DNA from: Eretmocerus hayati
Taxonomy: Eukaryota; Arthropoda; Insecta; Hymenoptera; Aphelinidae
DNA: 64,000 bases
Assembly (NCBI GenBank): GCA_029851415.1
Contig: CM056742.1
Coordinates: 87,286,748-87,350,747 of the forward strand
Direction of reading: 5' to 3'
Under the pieces are notes generated by a model, which ran no database searches, was not told where the DNA came from, and saw nothing but the letters and a program-made list of their open reading frames with translations. How positions within the stretch are numbered: position 1 is the first letter of the stretch; each line of letters opens with the position of its first letter. A program made the position numbers and the translations under genes. This document shows, one piece after another, positions 21,614 to 32,817 of this stretch.

Positions 21614-22455
21614 ATCAGTTGATTGATTCATTAGCCCGAGGACAATGGGTCCCATCGGGCACACAAAATGGTACATAAGGATATGAGCTATATGGAATAT
21701 ATGAAATATATGGGAAGGGGATAGAAATATATCGAGTGCTAGATAAGTATAGGAACTTCATTCACGCAATTACATAAATTAATAACAGATTAAAGTAAAG
21801 CAACATTTAGTTTGACATCTGCAGGAAACAATACAGATTATTATTCATCACTGTTCGTTTCGAGTTCAAGAAGGTATTGGGATTGACAACTTCTGAGATT
21901 TTTCAGAAAAGTGGAGCGAGGCATAGTAGAGATTTCGCGTGGTAAGTTATTCTGATGGTATAAAGCGCTTACGTAGAACGCGTTTTTCAGAGACGCCGAG
22001 TGGCATTCGGGAACCATGACGTCACCAGTCTGGAGACGAACAGATCTCCGAAGACTCGTGTTGCATATTTCTACAATATTTTCATCCAAGTACTGAGGTT
22101 TGCGAGTTTGTAGAATCTGATGAAGACAGTTGGCTAAGAAGTACTGCCGTCATTCATTTCCCGCGAGCCAGCCTAAGCGCTTGCGATAGGGGGTATCATG
22201 ATCTCTCCAAGGGATACAGGCGCGGATCCAAGGGAGCCGGTAGGGGTGACCACCCCCCCCCCCCCAAGGCAAAAATTTGCACAGGGGACGTAGGAGGACG
22301 CGCGCGCGTCTGAAAAATTTCAATCGCCCTCCCGAGGACCCGATTGCCCCACCCAAGATCGGTCCCTGGGTCCGCCACTGAAGGGATATTGACAAATACA
22401 AAGCGCGTACAAGCATTTTGAGCCCGCTAAAGCCGAAGATTTTGTCCCTTGGTCA
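21611..22455 (-). pseudogene. 3'-terminal fragment of a second CR1/Jockey-group non-LTR element
   Basis: Read on the minus strand, the coding remnant runs NACTRFVFVNIP, (MITE insertion), WRDHDTPYRKRLGWLAGNE, in-frame TGA, RQYFLANCLHQIL, KPQYLDENI, then FYVSALYHQNNLPREIS and RSTFLKNLRS before TAA at ~21841. This is the C-terminal region that follows the reverse transcriptase in CR1/Jockey-type ORF2 (clR-f-f, pYRk-LgWL, R-yfl--l--il, P-YL, W-xLP). A ~230-bp 3' UTR ends in AATCAATCAA then (CT)n. The gene is 5'-truncated, interrupted by a hAT MITE at 22217-22380 and carries a stop. It is dead. Confidence 0.75.
22217..22380. mobile_element. 164-bp hAT-type MITE with perfect 8-bp target duplication
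   Basis: The left end is CAGGCGCGGATCCAAGGG and the right end (complement) is CAGTGGCGGACCCAGGGA, inverted repeats with a few mismatches. AAGGGATA is duplicated exactly at 22209-22216 and 22381-22388. Removing the MITE and one duplicate restores the surrounding reverse-transcriptase frame (VNIP-WRDHD). GC-rich core with a run of C at 22251-22264. CAGTGG-type ends and 8-bp duplications are diagnostic of hAT. Confidence 0.93.
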
Positions 22456-22739
22456 GGTCATGATATACAAGACAGGCATTTTCAAAGTGAGGAAGAATGA
22501 GAGATTGCACGAGCGATTTACGGAGAGGGAAGGAAAGGGCATGTTAATGAGGACGCAGTTGTTGCAAGGTACCGAAGATGCGCTGACAATGTTACGTGGG
22601 AAGGGAGGGGCGATTCGAATGAATCACAAACAAGTCGACTGGAATTGTGATTCAATGATGGAAATAAAAGGCTCGAGAGAGAGAGAGTGTGTTTGACGAG
22701 TGGTTGGTACAAGCGGTCCGGCTGTCGCACGGCTCATCG
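22456..22739. other. Spacer with a possible plus-strand retroelement tail
   Basis: GGAAATAAAAGGCTC followed by a short (GA)n at ~22658-22690 looks like a polyadenylation signal plus microsatellite tail, comparable with the CR1-like 3' end at 16137-16190 but on the other strand. No coding similarity recognised. Confidence 0.35.
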
Positions 22740-23541
22740 TCAACCACGATCGTCCGTGCTGCAGCGTAGATCGATGCAGTGGGGATGTACTCCGCTCCGT
22801 CGAAGTGCTGACGGTGCATCCGGGTCAGCCGGCGAACCGCGAGCATTAATGTTTAAGCAATTCGTTACTTCATCATGAGCATATCCATCATCATCTTCTG
22901 TGATGAAATTTCCAAAGAGTGTACCTTCTTTCAGATGCTTGAGAGGGACCCAGTCCTCTTTTACGCCATTCACGATCTTGATTTCAACATTCCGGCACAT
23001 ATCTGGCGGTAGCCTAATTCCTTCTTCATGTACGGAGGGATTCGGAAAATTGTTGAATCCTAAGCAACGGGCTCTGGGGTTAAGTTTACCTCCCAATTCG
23101 AGAAAAAATCCCACTCAATCAACCCATCGCATTTTAGCAAGATGGTATCGGGGACTACATGGAACTGCCAACGCATGCCATGCATTTCATATCGATTGTT
23201 CCCTTCAATCTAAATTCCCCTTTGGCTACGCCACTTATGCTCAAAATATCCGTTACATCGATGAATTTCAGATCTTTGACTTTGCTTTCTTCAATAATGA
23301 ACACATCTGCTCCGGAATCAATGTATAGTTTAGCCTTTTTATATACAAACTCACGGCTTTGGCAATCTGATACTGGGGGCATTCTTTCCGTTTTCAAAAA
23401 TTTGACAGACGTTTTGTGAAATTTTACTTGGGGCAATGACGACTCTTTGACAGCAGAATGATCTTTATTCATTATTTTTGGGTTCGAATCATCATCAATG
23501 TATGAATTTTCATCCGAGGAAGAATCAAGGGGTGGCTCCAT
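22740..23541 (-). pseudogene. Relic of a Ty3/gypsy-like pol: protease region
   Basis: On the minus strand an acidic stretch (DSSSDENSYIDDD) leads into KLYIDSGADVFIIEE, a retroviral-type aspartic-protease active site (Asp-Ser-Gly-Ala). It is followed, after a frameshift, by WQFHVVPDTI and a CDGLIEWDFF segment matching the C-terminal part of gypsy-type proteases (fhVVpD---DGliG-Df). Another frameshift leads to the linker before reverse transcriptase (VPLKHLKEG, NFITEDDDG). Nothing further of pol is present and no LTR is seen. It is inactive. Confidence 0.7.
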
Positions 23542-23574
23542 TTTATCTACAGAGCTACAGATTGACGACGCAGA

Positions 23575-24735
23575 TGAGGGAAAATGTACGAGGGGATGGT
23601 GCTCAACAGGTTGGAGAAAGCCTACGAAGACAGCGGCGGGCTATCACCAATGCAGTTTGGGTTCCGGAAGGGACGAAGCACTGTGCAAGCGATCGAGGAA
23701 GTCCAAGAACGGGTACAAGTGTCGGTAGGGAACCCATACCAAGGAAGAGGAGGTTTCTGTGCCATTATTGCGTCGGACATGAAGAACGCGTTCGACTGCG
23801 CGAGCTAGGAGCGAGTCTATCAATCCCAAGCAAGTAAAGTGCCGCCCTATCTACTAGCCGTCACGAGTGACTATCTGCGGAACAGGATCCTCGTGTACGA
23901 CACTGACGAGGGACAAGAGATCCGGGAACTGTCCACCGGAATTCGACAGAGATCAGTTTCCGGGCCGTTCAACTGGAACACCCAGTACGACAAGTTACTG
24001 TCTATCGAACTCCGAAACAGAAGGAGTGATAATAGTGGCTTCCGCGGACGACGCAGGACTCATAGTCTGGGCCGACAACGGGGAACTCTTGGGTAGACGC
24101 GCGAACGAGGCAATGGCCAGCGTCTACGAGTGGATGATCAGCTGACTCTTGGAGCTTGCTGTCAAGAAAGGCGAAGCGATCGTGGTCATAAGACGCAGGA
24201 AGTTTGACTTATCCCGTTTTTACATCAATGGGCAAGAGATCCCACGCGAGACAGAGCTGAAATACCTCGGCGAATGGCTTGACAACGAGTGGTCGTTCAA
24301 GAAGCGTATCCAGGGAGCCACTCAGAACGCGAGCAGGGTCGGTGCGGCGCTCCAGCAGCTGATGCCGAACATCGGAGGACCGAAGAAGAAGAAGCGCAAG
24401 CTCCTCAACACCGTAGGCGCTTCCATCATGTTCTACGGTGCACCCGTGTGGGGGAAGAGAGTAGAGAAAGCCGTCATCGAGAAGAGGATGGGGCTTGTCC
24501 ACCGGAGAGCGGCTCTGAGGAGCATTCGTGCCTACCGCACCGTGTCAGGAGACGCAGCTTGCGTGTTGGCGGGGATGCCACCCATCCACTTCCTCGTCGC
24601 GGAGCGAGTGAGAATCTGGGACCGGCAAAAAGTGATCGGAGCCGAACGAGTGCTCACCCCAACGATGGAGGAGATCATCCGCGACAACGAGAAGGAAACC
24701 ACCCTTAAGCAGTGGCAAACTGAGTGGGATTCGCC
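23575..24735 (+). pseudogene. Truncated R1-clade non-LTR reverse transcriptase
   Basis: Fragments in successive plus-strand frames give SPMQFGFRKGRSTVQAIEEV (R1 fingers/palm), ASDMKNAFDCAS (first catalytic Asp motif), PPYLLAVTSDYLRNR, a SADD where the polymerase should have F/YADD, and YINGQEIPRETELKYLGEWLD (near 24215-24280). The C-terminal part includes IRAYRTVSGDAACVLAGMPP, the signature of R1-type elements. At least three frameshifts or stops separate these blocks. Endonuclease and ORF1 are missing at the 5' side. R1-clade elements often target specific genomic sites; none can be seen here. Confidence 0.82.
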
Positions 24736-24736
24736 A

Positions 24737-24800
24737 TTCCTCCTCTCTCCGCCCTCAGTCATCCCAACTTACGAGGCATGTGATGCACTTGCACACACAC
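24737..24800 (+). repeat. ~65-bp direct repeat (copy 1), possible BEL/Pao LTR edge
   Basis: Matches 30855-30925 with few differences, sharing CATCCCAACTTAC, AGGC(A/G)TGTGATGCACTTG and CACACACAC. The two copies bracket the BEL/Pao relic 6.1 kb apart, so they may be LTR remnants, but neighbouring sequence does not extend the match. Confidence 0.5.
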
Positions 24801-25451
24801 TTTTAGATCCTTCGAGCTGGATTTCCAGTGCCATAGAAAAGGGCTCTGGCTGAGTGTGCGTGCTTTCAGGCTGAAGATTCAGCCAGAGAGAGTCGAGCGA
24901 GCTGGGTAGATCTTCCGATCGTAATTGCCCGCTAAATCTAACTCGCATGCTAGAGTTCCCACGCGCACTCGTCGCAAATAAGTCACGGCGTGGACTACGC
25001 GAGTGCAGTGAGTGTCTTGGAAGTGAACTTTTGGAGCACGTGTCAAATGCACAATTGCATGGCTTGTGCAATACAAGCACATCTTTGGTGCGCGAGCAGG
25101 CATCTCGTTGCATCTTTAGCGAAGGTGCATGGGCTCCATCAGGCATAGTCGTCATCGAGTTCCTGAACAACAGGTTGGCGACTCCAGCACCAGGAGGCAC
25201 GCGGGACCCGTACGAGGCATCGTCTCGGTGTCTCCCTCTCCTGCTTCAGAGGCTCAGCAGCGAGGCTACCAAGATGGGCGGCCCGGGGCTCTGTCCCTAC
25301 CTCTCACCCCACCAGCTTCGGCGTGCGGGCAGCAGGCATCGAACGAGTCCAGCCCGTTAATCGGCAGCTCATCAATTCTTGCTCGCGCAGCACCGTGGGC
25401 AATGAGGTAATCGCACTCCGAGCGCGCTTTCATGCTTGCCTTGTTCACTTA
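24801..25451. other. Unassigned GC-richer stretch
   Basis: No protein or RNA similarity recognised. It lies between the R1 relic and a retroposed insertion, and may be untranslated leader of the BEL/Pao element. Confidence 0.3.
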
Positions 25452-25463
25452 ATGACCTGCTGT

Positions 25464-25926
25464 ACCGCAAGGAGGGTTGGGGCATGGCGCCTCATCCCTG
25501 GGGTGTGACGACCCTCCGGCCCCAGTTACCGCCCGCCGGAGCGAGGAGACCGCACATCTCCATCCGGCACCACGGGAGTGGGTGAGTCTAGGGACTCAAA
25601 TTTGAATCGCCCTCGGGCGATAACAATACGAGCCCGTAAGACTCATCCATCATCCCGAGGGACTCTCTGGGCTCTCAGGAAGCCTAAAAGAGTATCAAAA
25701 CCCCCCACCGAGGGGTAGGCATCGGCCTTGTGCTGGGGGCCGTGCCCGAAAGTCGGTAGTCGGGGCGGAGGACTGAGCCATCACCGAGCCTGGCTCGGTG
25801 TTGGTCATCCTCCAACCCGACGCGCTGGCAGGGCGTACCCCTGCCCCGCACCCATGGGGGCAACCGGGGTTGAGCCGAAAGGCAGGGACCCGGTATACAA
25901 AAGACAATATTCCTGTCAATATTCAT
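25464..25926. mobile_element. 463-bp GC-rich retroposed insertion with 12-bp target duplication
   Basis: ATGACCTGCTGT is duplicated exactly at 25452-25463 and 25927-25938. The insert is much richer in GC than its flanks, with CCGGCCCCAGTTACCGCC near 25520 and a CCGAGCCTGGCTCGG hairpin near 25787. It has no open frame of note and no terminal inverted repeats. Variable duplications of this length with no TIRs point to target-primed reverse transcription, so it is either a 5'-truncated non-LTR element (3' UTR only) or a SINE. I do not recognise the family. Confidence 0.75.
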
Positions 25927-25938
25927 ATGACCTGCTGT

Positions 25939-26219
25939 GCAACAGTCATAGACACGTCTACGGGTTCATTCCTTGCGTGAACGATACAGCGAAGGCGTAA
26001 ACCTTCGCTATTCTATACGGCACAGCTGTGGTTCATCTACATTAGCAGAAGAACTATATAATTCCACTGTCAGATCTTCGTCGTGCAACGACGGAGACAT
26101 ATCCATCCTCCCTCCCTTGCAATTTGGCATTAGGTTCGTTTGAATAGCTGCTCGCTTTTTCCACGGCCGGCTGGCACATACATATATTTTTTCAGATCGT
26201 TCATTTTCCTCCACGTTTA
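25939..26219. other. Probable untranslated leader of the BEL/Pao relic
   Basis: Contains a small hairpin (CAGCGAAGGCGTAAACCTTCGCT near 25988). No coding similarity. Confidence 0.3.
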
Positions 26220-26439
26220 ATTCCACAATGAGGACAATCAATTTCGATCATGAGGTTTCGCGTCAAGTGCGTCCCTTCGAATAGATCCAAAGTTTTGTCA
26301 AGAATACGCAGGGGCTCGATACTGTAAATCCCTTAGTATATGTTGATTATATTAACCGGCAACAACTTTTCGACAAATATTGGGATGTATTCGAGGATCG
26401 GGACATGTGACTCGAGCCTTCCAGAAATTTGAAGAAAGA

Positions 26440-27480
26440 CAGTTCCTATCATAAGATGGACGTGTATACTGACACCCTCAATGCGTATCTAGATGCAAAA
26501 TCTTGGGTTTTGGCTCGTCTGCTGGAGACTAGCCCCAAGCCTGCACAGCCTGTTCACAATTAAAATTCACCTTCGCAGCCCGTCCAAGTCCAGGTTTCAC
26601 ATTCTCTCAGCTCTCAACGAAGGCGCATGGAAATTCTCAAATTTCCTGGGAATCAATTAGAGTGGAATTTCCGAGAAACGCGTTTTGAATCTTTTGTCGT
26701 CAAAGATAAGACCTCGGACGATTCCTTAGAATTTCATTATCTTTCTGAGGCTTCAGAAGGCCATGTAGCGGATAGTCTGAAGGGTTTTACTGGTGCTGCA
26801 ATCGATCTCAATTGTGCGTGGAAAGCGCTTTGTAACCAATACGGCAATGATTGACTGCGATTTTCAACTCAAATGCATGAGTTGTCTCGCTTATCTACTT
26901 CTCAGCAGAAACCAGCCCTGACATCAGTGGATCACTAAATGTAGTCGAAAAAAGCATCACGGTTTTCTAAGATTCAAAATTGCTAGTCGAACATTGGAAT
27001 ATCATACTGATTCATGCCATTGAATACAAGCTTCTGCAGCAGACTAGGACTGATTGGGCCAAAAGTAATAAGAATGGCGGGGCGAATGCTTTCCCCGAAT
27101 TCTCTAATTTTGACGTTTTTGGAGATAAGGATACGCTCTCTTGACCTTGTGGAAGCTGACGAAGCTCGAGCTACTTCGGCTAGCTCGCAACCCAACAACA
27201 ATTCCCAGGAAACGGCCTCTGGTAATTCTACCAATTCAGGCAAGCCAGGGAATAAAGCTCATGACAGTGCCTCAGTGCACGACACAATTCCCAACAACAA
27301 GTCAAATAATAGAAATAAGAGTGATTGCTCATTAAGAAAAGGCGATCATTTCATTAACAAATGCTCTGACTTCACAGCCAACACACCAGCTCAAAGCATG
27401 GATTTTGTCAAGAAAGAGAAGCTTTGCTTCAACTGCACCGGCACGCTACGCAGGACTGCGAGTCCAAGTATAATTGTATG
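26440..27480 (+). pseudogene. BEL/Pao gag relic
   Basis: EILKFPGNQLEWNFRETRFE (from 26630) matches the gag motif of BEL/Pao elements in which a Pro-Lys-Phe-x-Gly-Asn-x-x-x-Trp stretch opens the capsid-like domain. Downstream lie FHYLSEASEGHVADSLKGF and, in a shifted frame, an Asn/Ser-rich linker ending CFNC, the first half of a zinc knuckle whose His and last Cys are lost. A stop after 26853 and further frameshifts make it non-functional. Confidence 0.75.
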
Positions 27481-27562
27481 AAATACTCTTTTCGAACTTG
27501 AATCGTCCTCTTCTATGAGTCAATGATCTTAAATTTGTAAATCTGAGATAAAGATCTGCCGA

Positions 27563-27638
27563 GCCCTGGATAGCTCAGCTGGTAGAGTGTCTTTCCCGGT
27601 GAGGAGGAGGCGTGGGGAGTTCGATCCTAGGTCCAGGC
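27563..27638 (+). tRNA. tRNA-like pseudogene or SINE head
   Basis: It contains a good A box (TAGCTCAGCTGGTAGAG), a B-box-like GAGTTCGATCC and an acceptor stem GCC(C)TGGA/TCCAGGC with one extra C, followed by a T run. The 4-bp D stem (GCTC/GAGT) and a 5-bp anticodon stem can be drawn with wobble pairs. The T stem has mismatches and the base before the putative anticodon is C instead of U, so it is unlikely to be a working tRNA. It sits between gag and protease of the BEL/Pao relic, so it arrived as an insertion. Confidence 0.5.
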
Positions 27639-27819
27639 ATTTTTTTCACGATGTCATTCAAACGCATTTTTTCTTTGATCAACATATCGACGATCAAACC
27701 CTGATCGATAATTTCTCATTCAAAATGGCCTCAAATCCGAGGTCAATAATGGAGAAATAAAAATTAGTCCTCCAAATGCCGATTTACAAATTTAACATCA
27801 TTGATACAATTGTATGGTC

Positions 27820-28110
27820 TACGGAGCTGCGCATCGAGATTGGTACGGGTGGACGTGGTTCGTCATCGCAGCCCAGCGCCTCAGAGAGCGCGACGGCATT
27901 AACCCCAACGGACACGACTCACACGTATACGGTATCATGTGGCAGACAACAACCTCTGTTCACAGCAATTGTCATTCTCGAGTCTGACAGGGGGTCAAGG
28001 GTAACGGCAAGAGTTTTGCTCGACTCTTGCGCTGAAACATGTATCATTTCTGAGCGAATGGTCAATCTTCTAGGGCTTGCCGAGGACAATTGTGTGTGTC
28101 GCTCTCTCTC
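27820..28110 (+). pseudogene. BEL/Pao aspartic protease relic
   Basis: TAIVILESDRGSRVTARVLL is followed by DSCAETCIISERMVNLLGL, matching the BEL protease (LLDsGs----ISe-lv--LgL). The catalytic Asp-Ser-Gly has become Asp-Ser-Cys, which would destroy activity. The frame breaks at ~28118. Confidence 0.75.
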
Positions 28111-28289
28111 GTGCGGGTAGCCCAACAGTTTCTAAGGCTAGAGTGAATCTCACTCTAAAATCTATGAAATATTCCGATTTTTCTTTGCAATTTCCAGCAC
28201 TCGTGCTCAACGGGCTTTCGAAATTGCTACCTCAGCGGGTGGGAAGATGAGGGCTGGTCGCATCTAGATGGCCTCCAGCCGGCCGATCC

Positions 28290-29600
28290 CCACTTGGGAC
28301 TTCGGGTTGAGTGGACTGCATCCTCAACTCGGCGATCTTTGGTGCCACTGTTTTTGCCGAGAAGCGATGCAATCCGCATTGCACGAATCCATCTGTGGCT
28401 TCCAACTCCATTTTTGGCTGGGTGCTCATGGTCAGCACAGGGTCGGCAGATGCCGCATCTCAAGATTTTGCTGCAGTGCATCATTGCGCTGTTGATCAGA
28501 AGTTGTTTGCAGCTGTGGTTTGCCTATGGGAGCTCGATGAAGGGCCAAAAGCATCTCGGCTCCCGACAGCAAAGGAGAAGTGCATGCAGCATTTCAAAGA
28601 GACTCACGAGCGTGATGCAGACGGGCCCTTTGTCGTCCGTTTGCCCTTCAGCGGAACACCTCCGTTCCGCGACTTGGAGGACATCGCTCGTGCCTGCGTC
28701 TTTCGACTACAAGAGCGCTTCGCAAGACAACCAGAGCTTGCTGAAGCCTAAACTCAATCCACGGATGAGTATGCCAGCCTGGGTTTCATGGAAATTGTTC
28801 CGGCTAAGAACGTGAACAAGGCGCAATCCTATCATCTTCCCTATCATCCTGTCTCCAAGAAGGATTAAAAAAAGATTAGGGTTGTCTTCAATGCCTCTCT
28901 AGAAGACTCGGCAGGTAATTCATTGAATCCTTTTGTTCATATAGGTTCTAAGTTACAGGAAGATATCACCGTTATTATATTGAGGTGGTATTTTTATAGA
29001 TTTGCATTCACTTGTGATATTGTGGAAATGATTTGTCAGTTTCTTGTACATTCTGATGATGTAGACTGGCAACGCATTTAATGGACTGCTGAGGATGCTC
29101 TTGTTGTCATGAGGCTTCTCACAGTCACTTTTGGAACTGGCTCTGGTCCGTTCCACGCCAGTATGTGTTTATTGCAACTTGCTGACAATGAAGAGCTCGA
29201 ATTCCCTTCAGGTTCTGAATGTCTCCGAAAAAATCGCAATGTTGACGATTTTCCAGTCGGGGGAGACTCCTTGCAGGAAGCTGAGCAGAAGCGAGCAGAA
29301 TTAATGAGTATTCTTGAATCTGCAGGTGTGAAAGTGGACAAGTGGGCTGCAAATCAGGCTGATCTGTTGCCAAGCGTTCCAGCTCAGGGCCAACTCGGAG
29401 GAGATCGAAAGCTGAGTGAGACTGGAGTTGTTTCCCCTTTAGGTCTTCGTTGGATCCCAAGAGAAGCTGCCTATTGTGTCAGAATTCATGTTTCTGCTGC
29501 GGCGTCATCATATACTAAACGGCTGATTCTTTCAGAGAGAGCTAAACTTTCCGATCTGACATGTTGGCTTGCACCAGTACTCGTTCCATCTCTCGCCCTC
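28290..29600 (+). pseudogene. BEL/Pao reverse transcriptase relic
   Basis: The N-terminal pol spacer (WELDEGPKASRLPTAKEKC, DGPFVVRLPFSG near 28620) leads to YHLPYHPVSKKD, stop, KKIRVVFNASLEDSAGNSLN, then FTCDIVEM (palm Asp), a frame change, TVTFGTGSGPFHASM, and NVDDFPVGGDS where BEL elements have Y-V-D-D. KWAANQADLLPS, LGLRWIPRE and RLILSERAKL follow. The motif order and wording are specific to BEL/Pao. Multiple frameshifts and stops. Confidence 0.85.
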
Positions 29601-29689
29601 TGAGTGCAGCAAATTCAGCTCAAATTGACGACAATCGATCAGTCTGTTCTAGGTGGCTTCGACTCCAATTAATGAGGAACCACTTCTGA

Positions 29690-30016
29690 AGCAGATGGAA
29701 GAAAAGGTACCTCTCACAAGTGCAAGAGCAATCCAAGTGGCTCAAACCGAACCATTCGTCTGCTGTGGGTGATCTCGTCTTGTTTAAGGACAATCTTCTG
29801 CCTCCAAGCAAATGGCCACTTGCCCGCATCATGGAGCTCTGCCCAGGGAAAGACGGGCTTGTTCGTCGAGTTGTCTTGCGGACTGCGACGTCTGAACTCG
29901 AACGCCCTGTGAACAAGCTCACTCTACTGCCGGTAGTTGACAGGATCAACGACCATCTCAACCGAGCGAGTGTCCTCATGGCGGGCAGTAATCCCGATGA
30001 GGAACCCGTAGATTGA
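29690..30016 (+). pseudogene. BEL/Pao integrase C-terminal domain
   Basis: It reads VQEQSKWLKPNHSSAVGDLV, then LFKDNLLPPSKWPLARIMEL, then GLVRRVVLRTATSELERPVN and KLTLLPV, ending at TGA 30014-30016. This is the SH3-like DUF5641-type domain that closes BEL/Pao integrases (W---VGDLV---D---p--WPL-R----pG-DG-vR-v--rt). It is open over ~100 codons. Confidence 0.85.
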
Positions 30017-32751
30017 AGAGAGAAAATAGAAGATTTGGAAATGTTTTTTGTCAGACTTTCATTCAAATCAGCAAGCGAGCAGTATTCTTCCAATTACTCA
30101 TTCTGCTTTTTTCTCTCTCAATTTTGTATTCATTATTTTCTTTGTTCACCTGCTTTTCAACCACAAAATTTTTTCGCTAAATCGTATAGATTATTTTGCC
30201 TCTCCGCCATCAAGTGTGATGCAATTATATCATGCTCGCTTGCAATCGATTGTTACACGCATTCTATTCCAAGGTTTGATGTCTTTAACCGAGCAGGCTG
30301 CGCATCAAATATTGCTCGTGATATGATGTAGCTTCACCGTTGACTCGATGTGTCAGGTTGATTTGGCTTTCAATTTTATTGCGCTGCGTCGCAAATATTC
30401 TTGATTTTCCTTGTCCGACTCGATTCTTATGCAGGGCATTATTCATTCCAAAACTAGATTCCTCAATGAGGCGGGCGGTATGTTTGAGCCGCTTACGTCT
30501 ATTCAAATTTGGATTTTAATACTTGTAGAAAACTCTTAATTTCTCAACGTTCGTGTCGTTGATCTCACCTTGCATGATTTTGCACACGGCCTGCGAGCCG
30601 CGGTTTCAGTCCTTTTCCGCGCAATTTGAGAGTCATTGTGATCCGACGGCCCGCTCGTGAGCATGACTTTGCGTAAGCGCACGCCAACTTTTTGATTATT
30701 AATTTGCCAGAGTTATTTCCTGTAGTTGAAGTTGTAAGATAGTTCAACTCTCGAATTCTTTCGCGCGTATTCAGTTAGATTCAGCGTAGACATTTTTGAT
30801 GAACGCAATCAGTTATTCCAATGTGAAATCGCGAGTGATTGTTTCTGCCCCGCTCCTTTCCTCCTCTCTCGGCTCTCAGCCATCCCAACTTACTAGGCGT
30901 GTGATGCACTTGCACACACACCATAACATTCGAACGAGAATGCCTTGTAACTCGAAATGGATGCATTATTCGGGGAATTGTCATAAGATTTTCCTTGTAG
31001 ATCTTGAAAAGTCCTACGAGAAGATATTCCACACGTTTCCCGGTAGAATGAATACTTATAGTATATAAGTAATACGTTGTTTCATAGTACATCTGATACT
31101 TCTCATTCATGTTAATTGTATAGAGGAAAATGAATTCGCTCGCCATTTGAAAATATGAACCTATACGATTGAGGTGAAAACGGATGAGAGCCCCCGAGAA
31201 GCACCCCATACTTGGATCTCGCAGACATTCTTTTGACACCTATCCCAACTTCAGGCGAGGTGTGTTGCATCGACGCTAATTTCTGCAGTCTGAGAATGTA
31301 CCGATATGCTCCTTTGCGACCACTCAAAATTAATCTTGCCCACAGCCTAGCGCTTCTATACCTAGACCAAGCTGCTATTGTTTACTTCTATCTGGAAGAA
31401 AGTTGAATACAGAAACTCCAGTGGTTACAGAATTCGTGTACTCGATCTACATCTAGCAACATACCCTGGGCGGACTACGTGAGCCTGTATTGCCTTTCAC
31501 TCAGATGGCCCTCGGCCGAACGCAGAAGACGTTACATTGTTGGACGCCCAGCATCCAAAATCTTATCCACAAGTGAACCTAACCACGTGTTCTTCGTGTT
31601 TGAATCGACATCCAAGGATCAAGCTCAACCTCTGAGATCATCGGTCCTCCTTACCTCTCAGACGACCAGAGCCAAAATTCTCAAAGAATCTTTCACATGA
31701 GTTCACAAAATCTTTGTATAAGCTTCCTCCATTGACCTTAACCCCAAATCTTCTAACACGTTCAAAGCTAACTCTTTTGATTATTGATTTGATGAAGATA
31801 AGACTATGTGGAGTAACAAAGCATATTCCCCCAAAGTCCCGCTTCTTCCCCCGCTCCTCGGAGATACCCACACTTGTCTGCCCTAAATCAAATTTACCAT
31901 ATGCTCCAATCTAAATGACTCCTTCACATTGAGGCCTTGACGCTGCACGCTGATTTCCTAGTATTGAACTTCCTCAGCTTCTACTCATCTTTTCACCATG
32001 CCTCCACATATCATGTCATTGAAACCTCCAGAGATTGTTACTAATCATCCATCACTTTTGTAATCCATCAACTAGAGTCAGACGGGGTCCTACTCAGGAT
32101 TCCGATAAATGAATTCCTGTCCATCTATCCATCAGTCAATTTTTAGCTCTATATATTGAGACTTTCCTTTTGAATATCAAAACAAATATCAAAAATCAAC
32201 GGAAATTTCTAAATCAATTTCGTTCAAAAGCTCTGGCATCTAAGCGTCGCAACATAAATCTTTCAAGATAGTTTCCACGTAGTTTCTCATCATTACTCAT
32301 ACGAAATTTTGGTTAACATCCCCATTTCGCGAAAAATGATCTCCATCTCAAATTTTATGTCACCCGAAAACTCACGCACACTCCTGCTGATTTCTTTGAA
32401 ATCTTGATACATTCCCCAACCCTCCCTTGAGATGTACTCATTTTCGAGTGACATTCCTCGATTCGTGATGACCCTGGGGAATCATTCAACTCGGAAGGTA
32501 AATCATAACATCAAGTGTGGAACACAGCATTTGCGATTCAATGTGGAGAACAACTAGATAGGAACGATAGAGGATATACTTGTGGCAGATGTTGAACCAA
32601 TAGTTTTGTGATTGGGGATTTCCATTTCATAGTTGATCCGCGTAATTTGATGAAAAATATTGATGAAGAAAATTCACATGGCCGTTGAGTAGATGCAGAT
32701 AACTTGGAATTTTGTTCAGAACAGAGCGATTTGAAAGCAATCAGGGATGCG

Positions 32752-32752
<1 letters not shown>
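30017..32752. other. AT-rich stretch, 2.7 kb, no gene recognised
   Basis: The first ~900 bp may be 3' untranslated/LTR sequence of the BEL/Pao element; copy 2 of the 65-bp direct repeat lies at 30855-30925. The remainder has only short domain-less frames on both strands. Confidence 0.4.
30855..30925 (+). repeat. ~65-bp direct repeat (copy 2)
   Basis: Partner of 24737-24800; downstream of the BEL/Pao integrase as a 3' LTR edge would be. Confidence 0.5.

Positions 32753-32814
<62 letters not shown>
32753..32814. repeat. (TA)n microsatellite, ~31 units
   Basis: Uninterrupted TA dinucleotides. Confidence 0.97.

Positions 32815-32817
<3 letters not shown>

Larger units (their letters stand above)
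26220..30016 (+). mobile_element. Degraded, internally deleted BEL/Pao LTR retrotransposon
   Basis: Plus-strand pieces appear in BEL/Pao order: gag (26440-27480), protease (27820-28110), reverse transcriptase (28290-29600) and integrase C-terminus (29690-30016), all with frameshifts and stops. The RNase H domain and integrase core are gone: the frame jumps from the end of the RT thumb (LTCWLAPVL, ~29580) to the integrase C-terminal WPLAR region within ~200 bp. LTRs are not convincingly preserved; a 65-bp direct repeat at 24737 and 30855 is the only candidate. Confidence 0.85.

Noticed and set aside
24149..24853. Intact R1 ORF2
   Set aside because: This 234-codon frame is only the RT C-terminal part; upstream motifs are in other frames and the catalytic F/YADD is altered to SADD.
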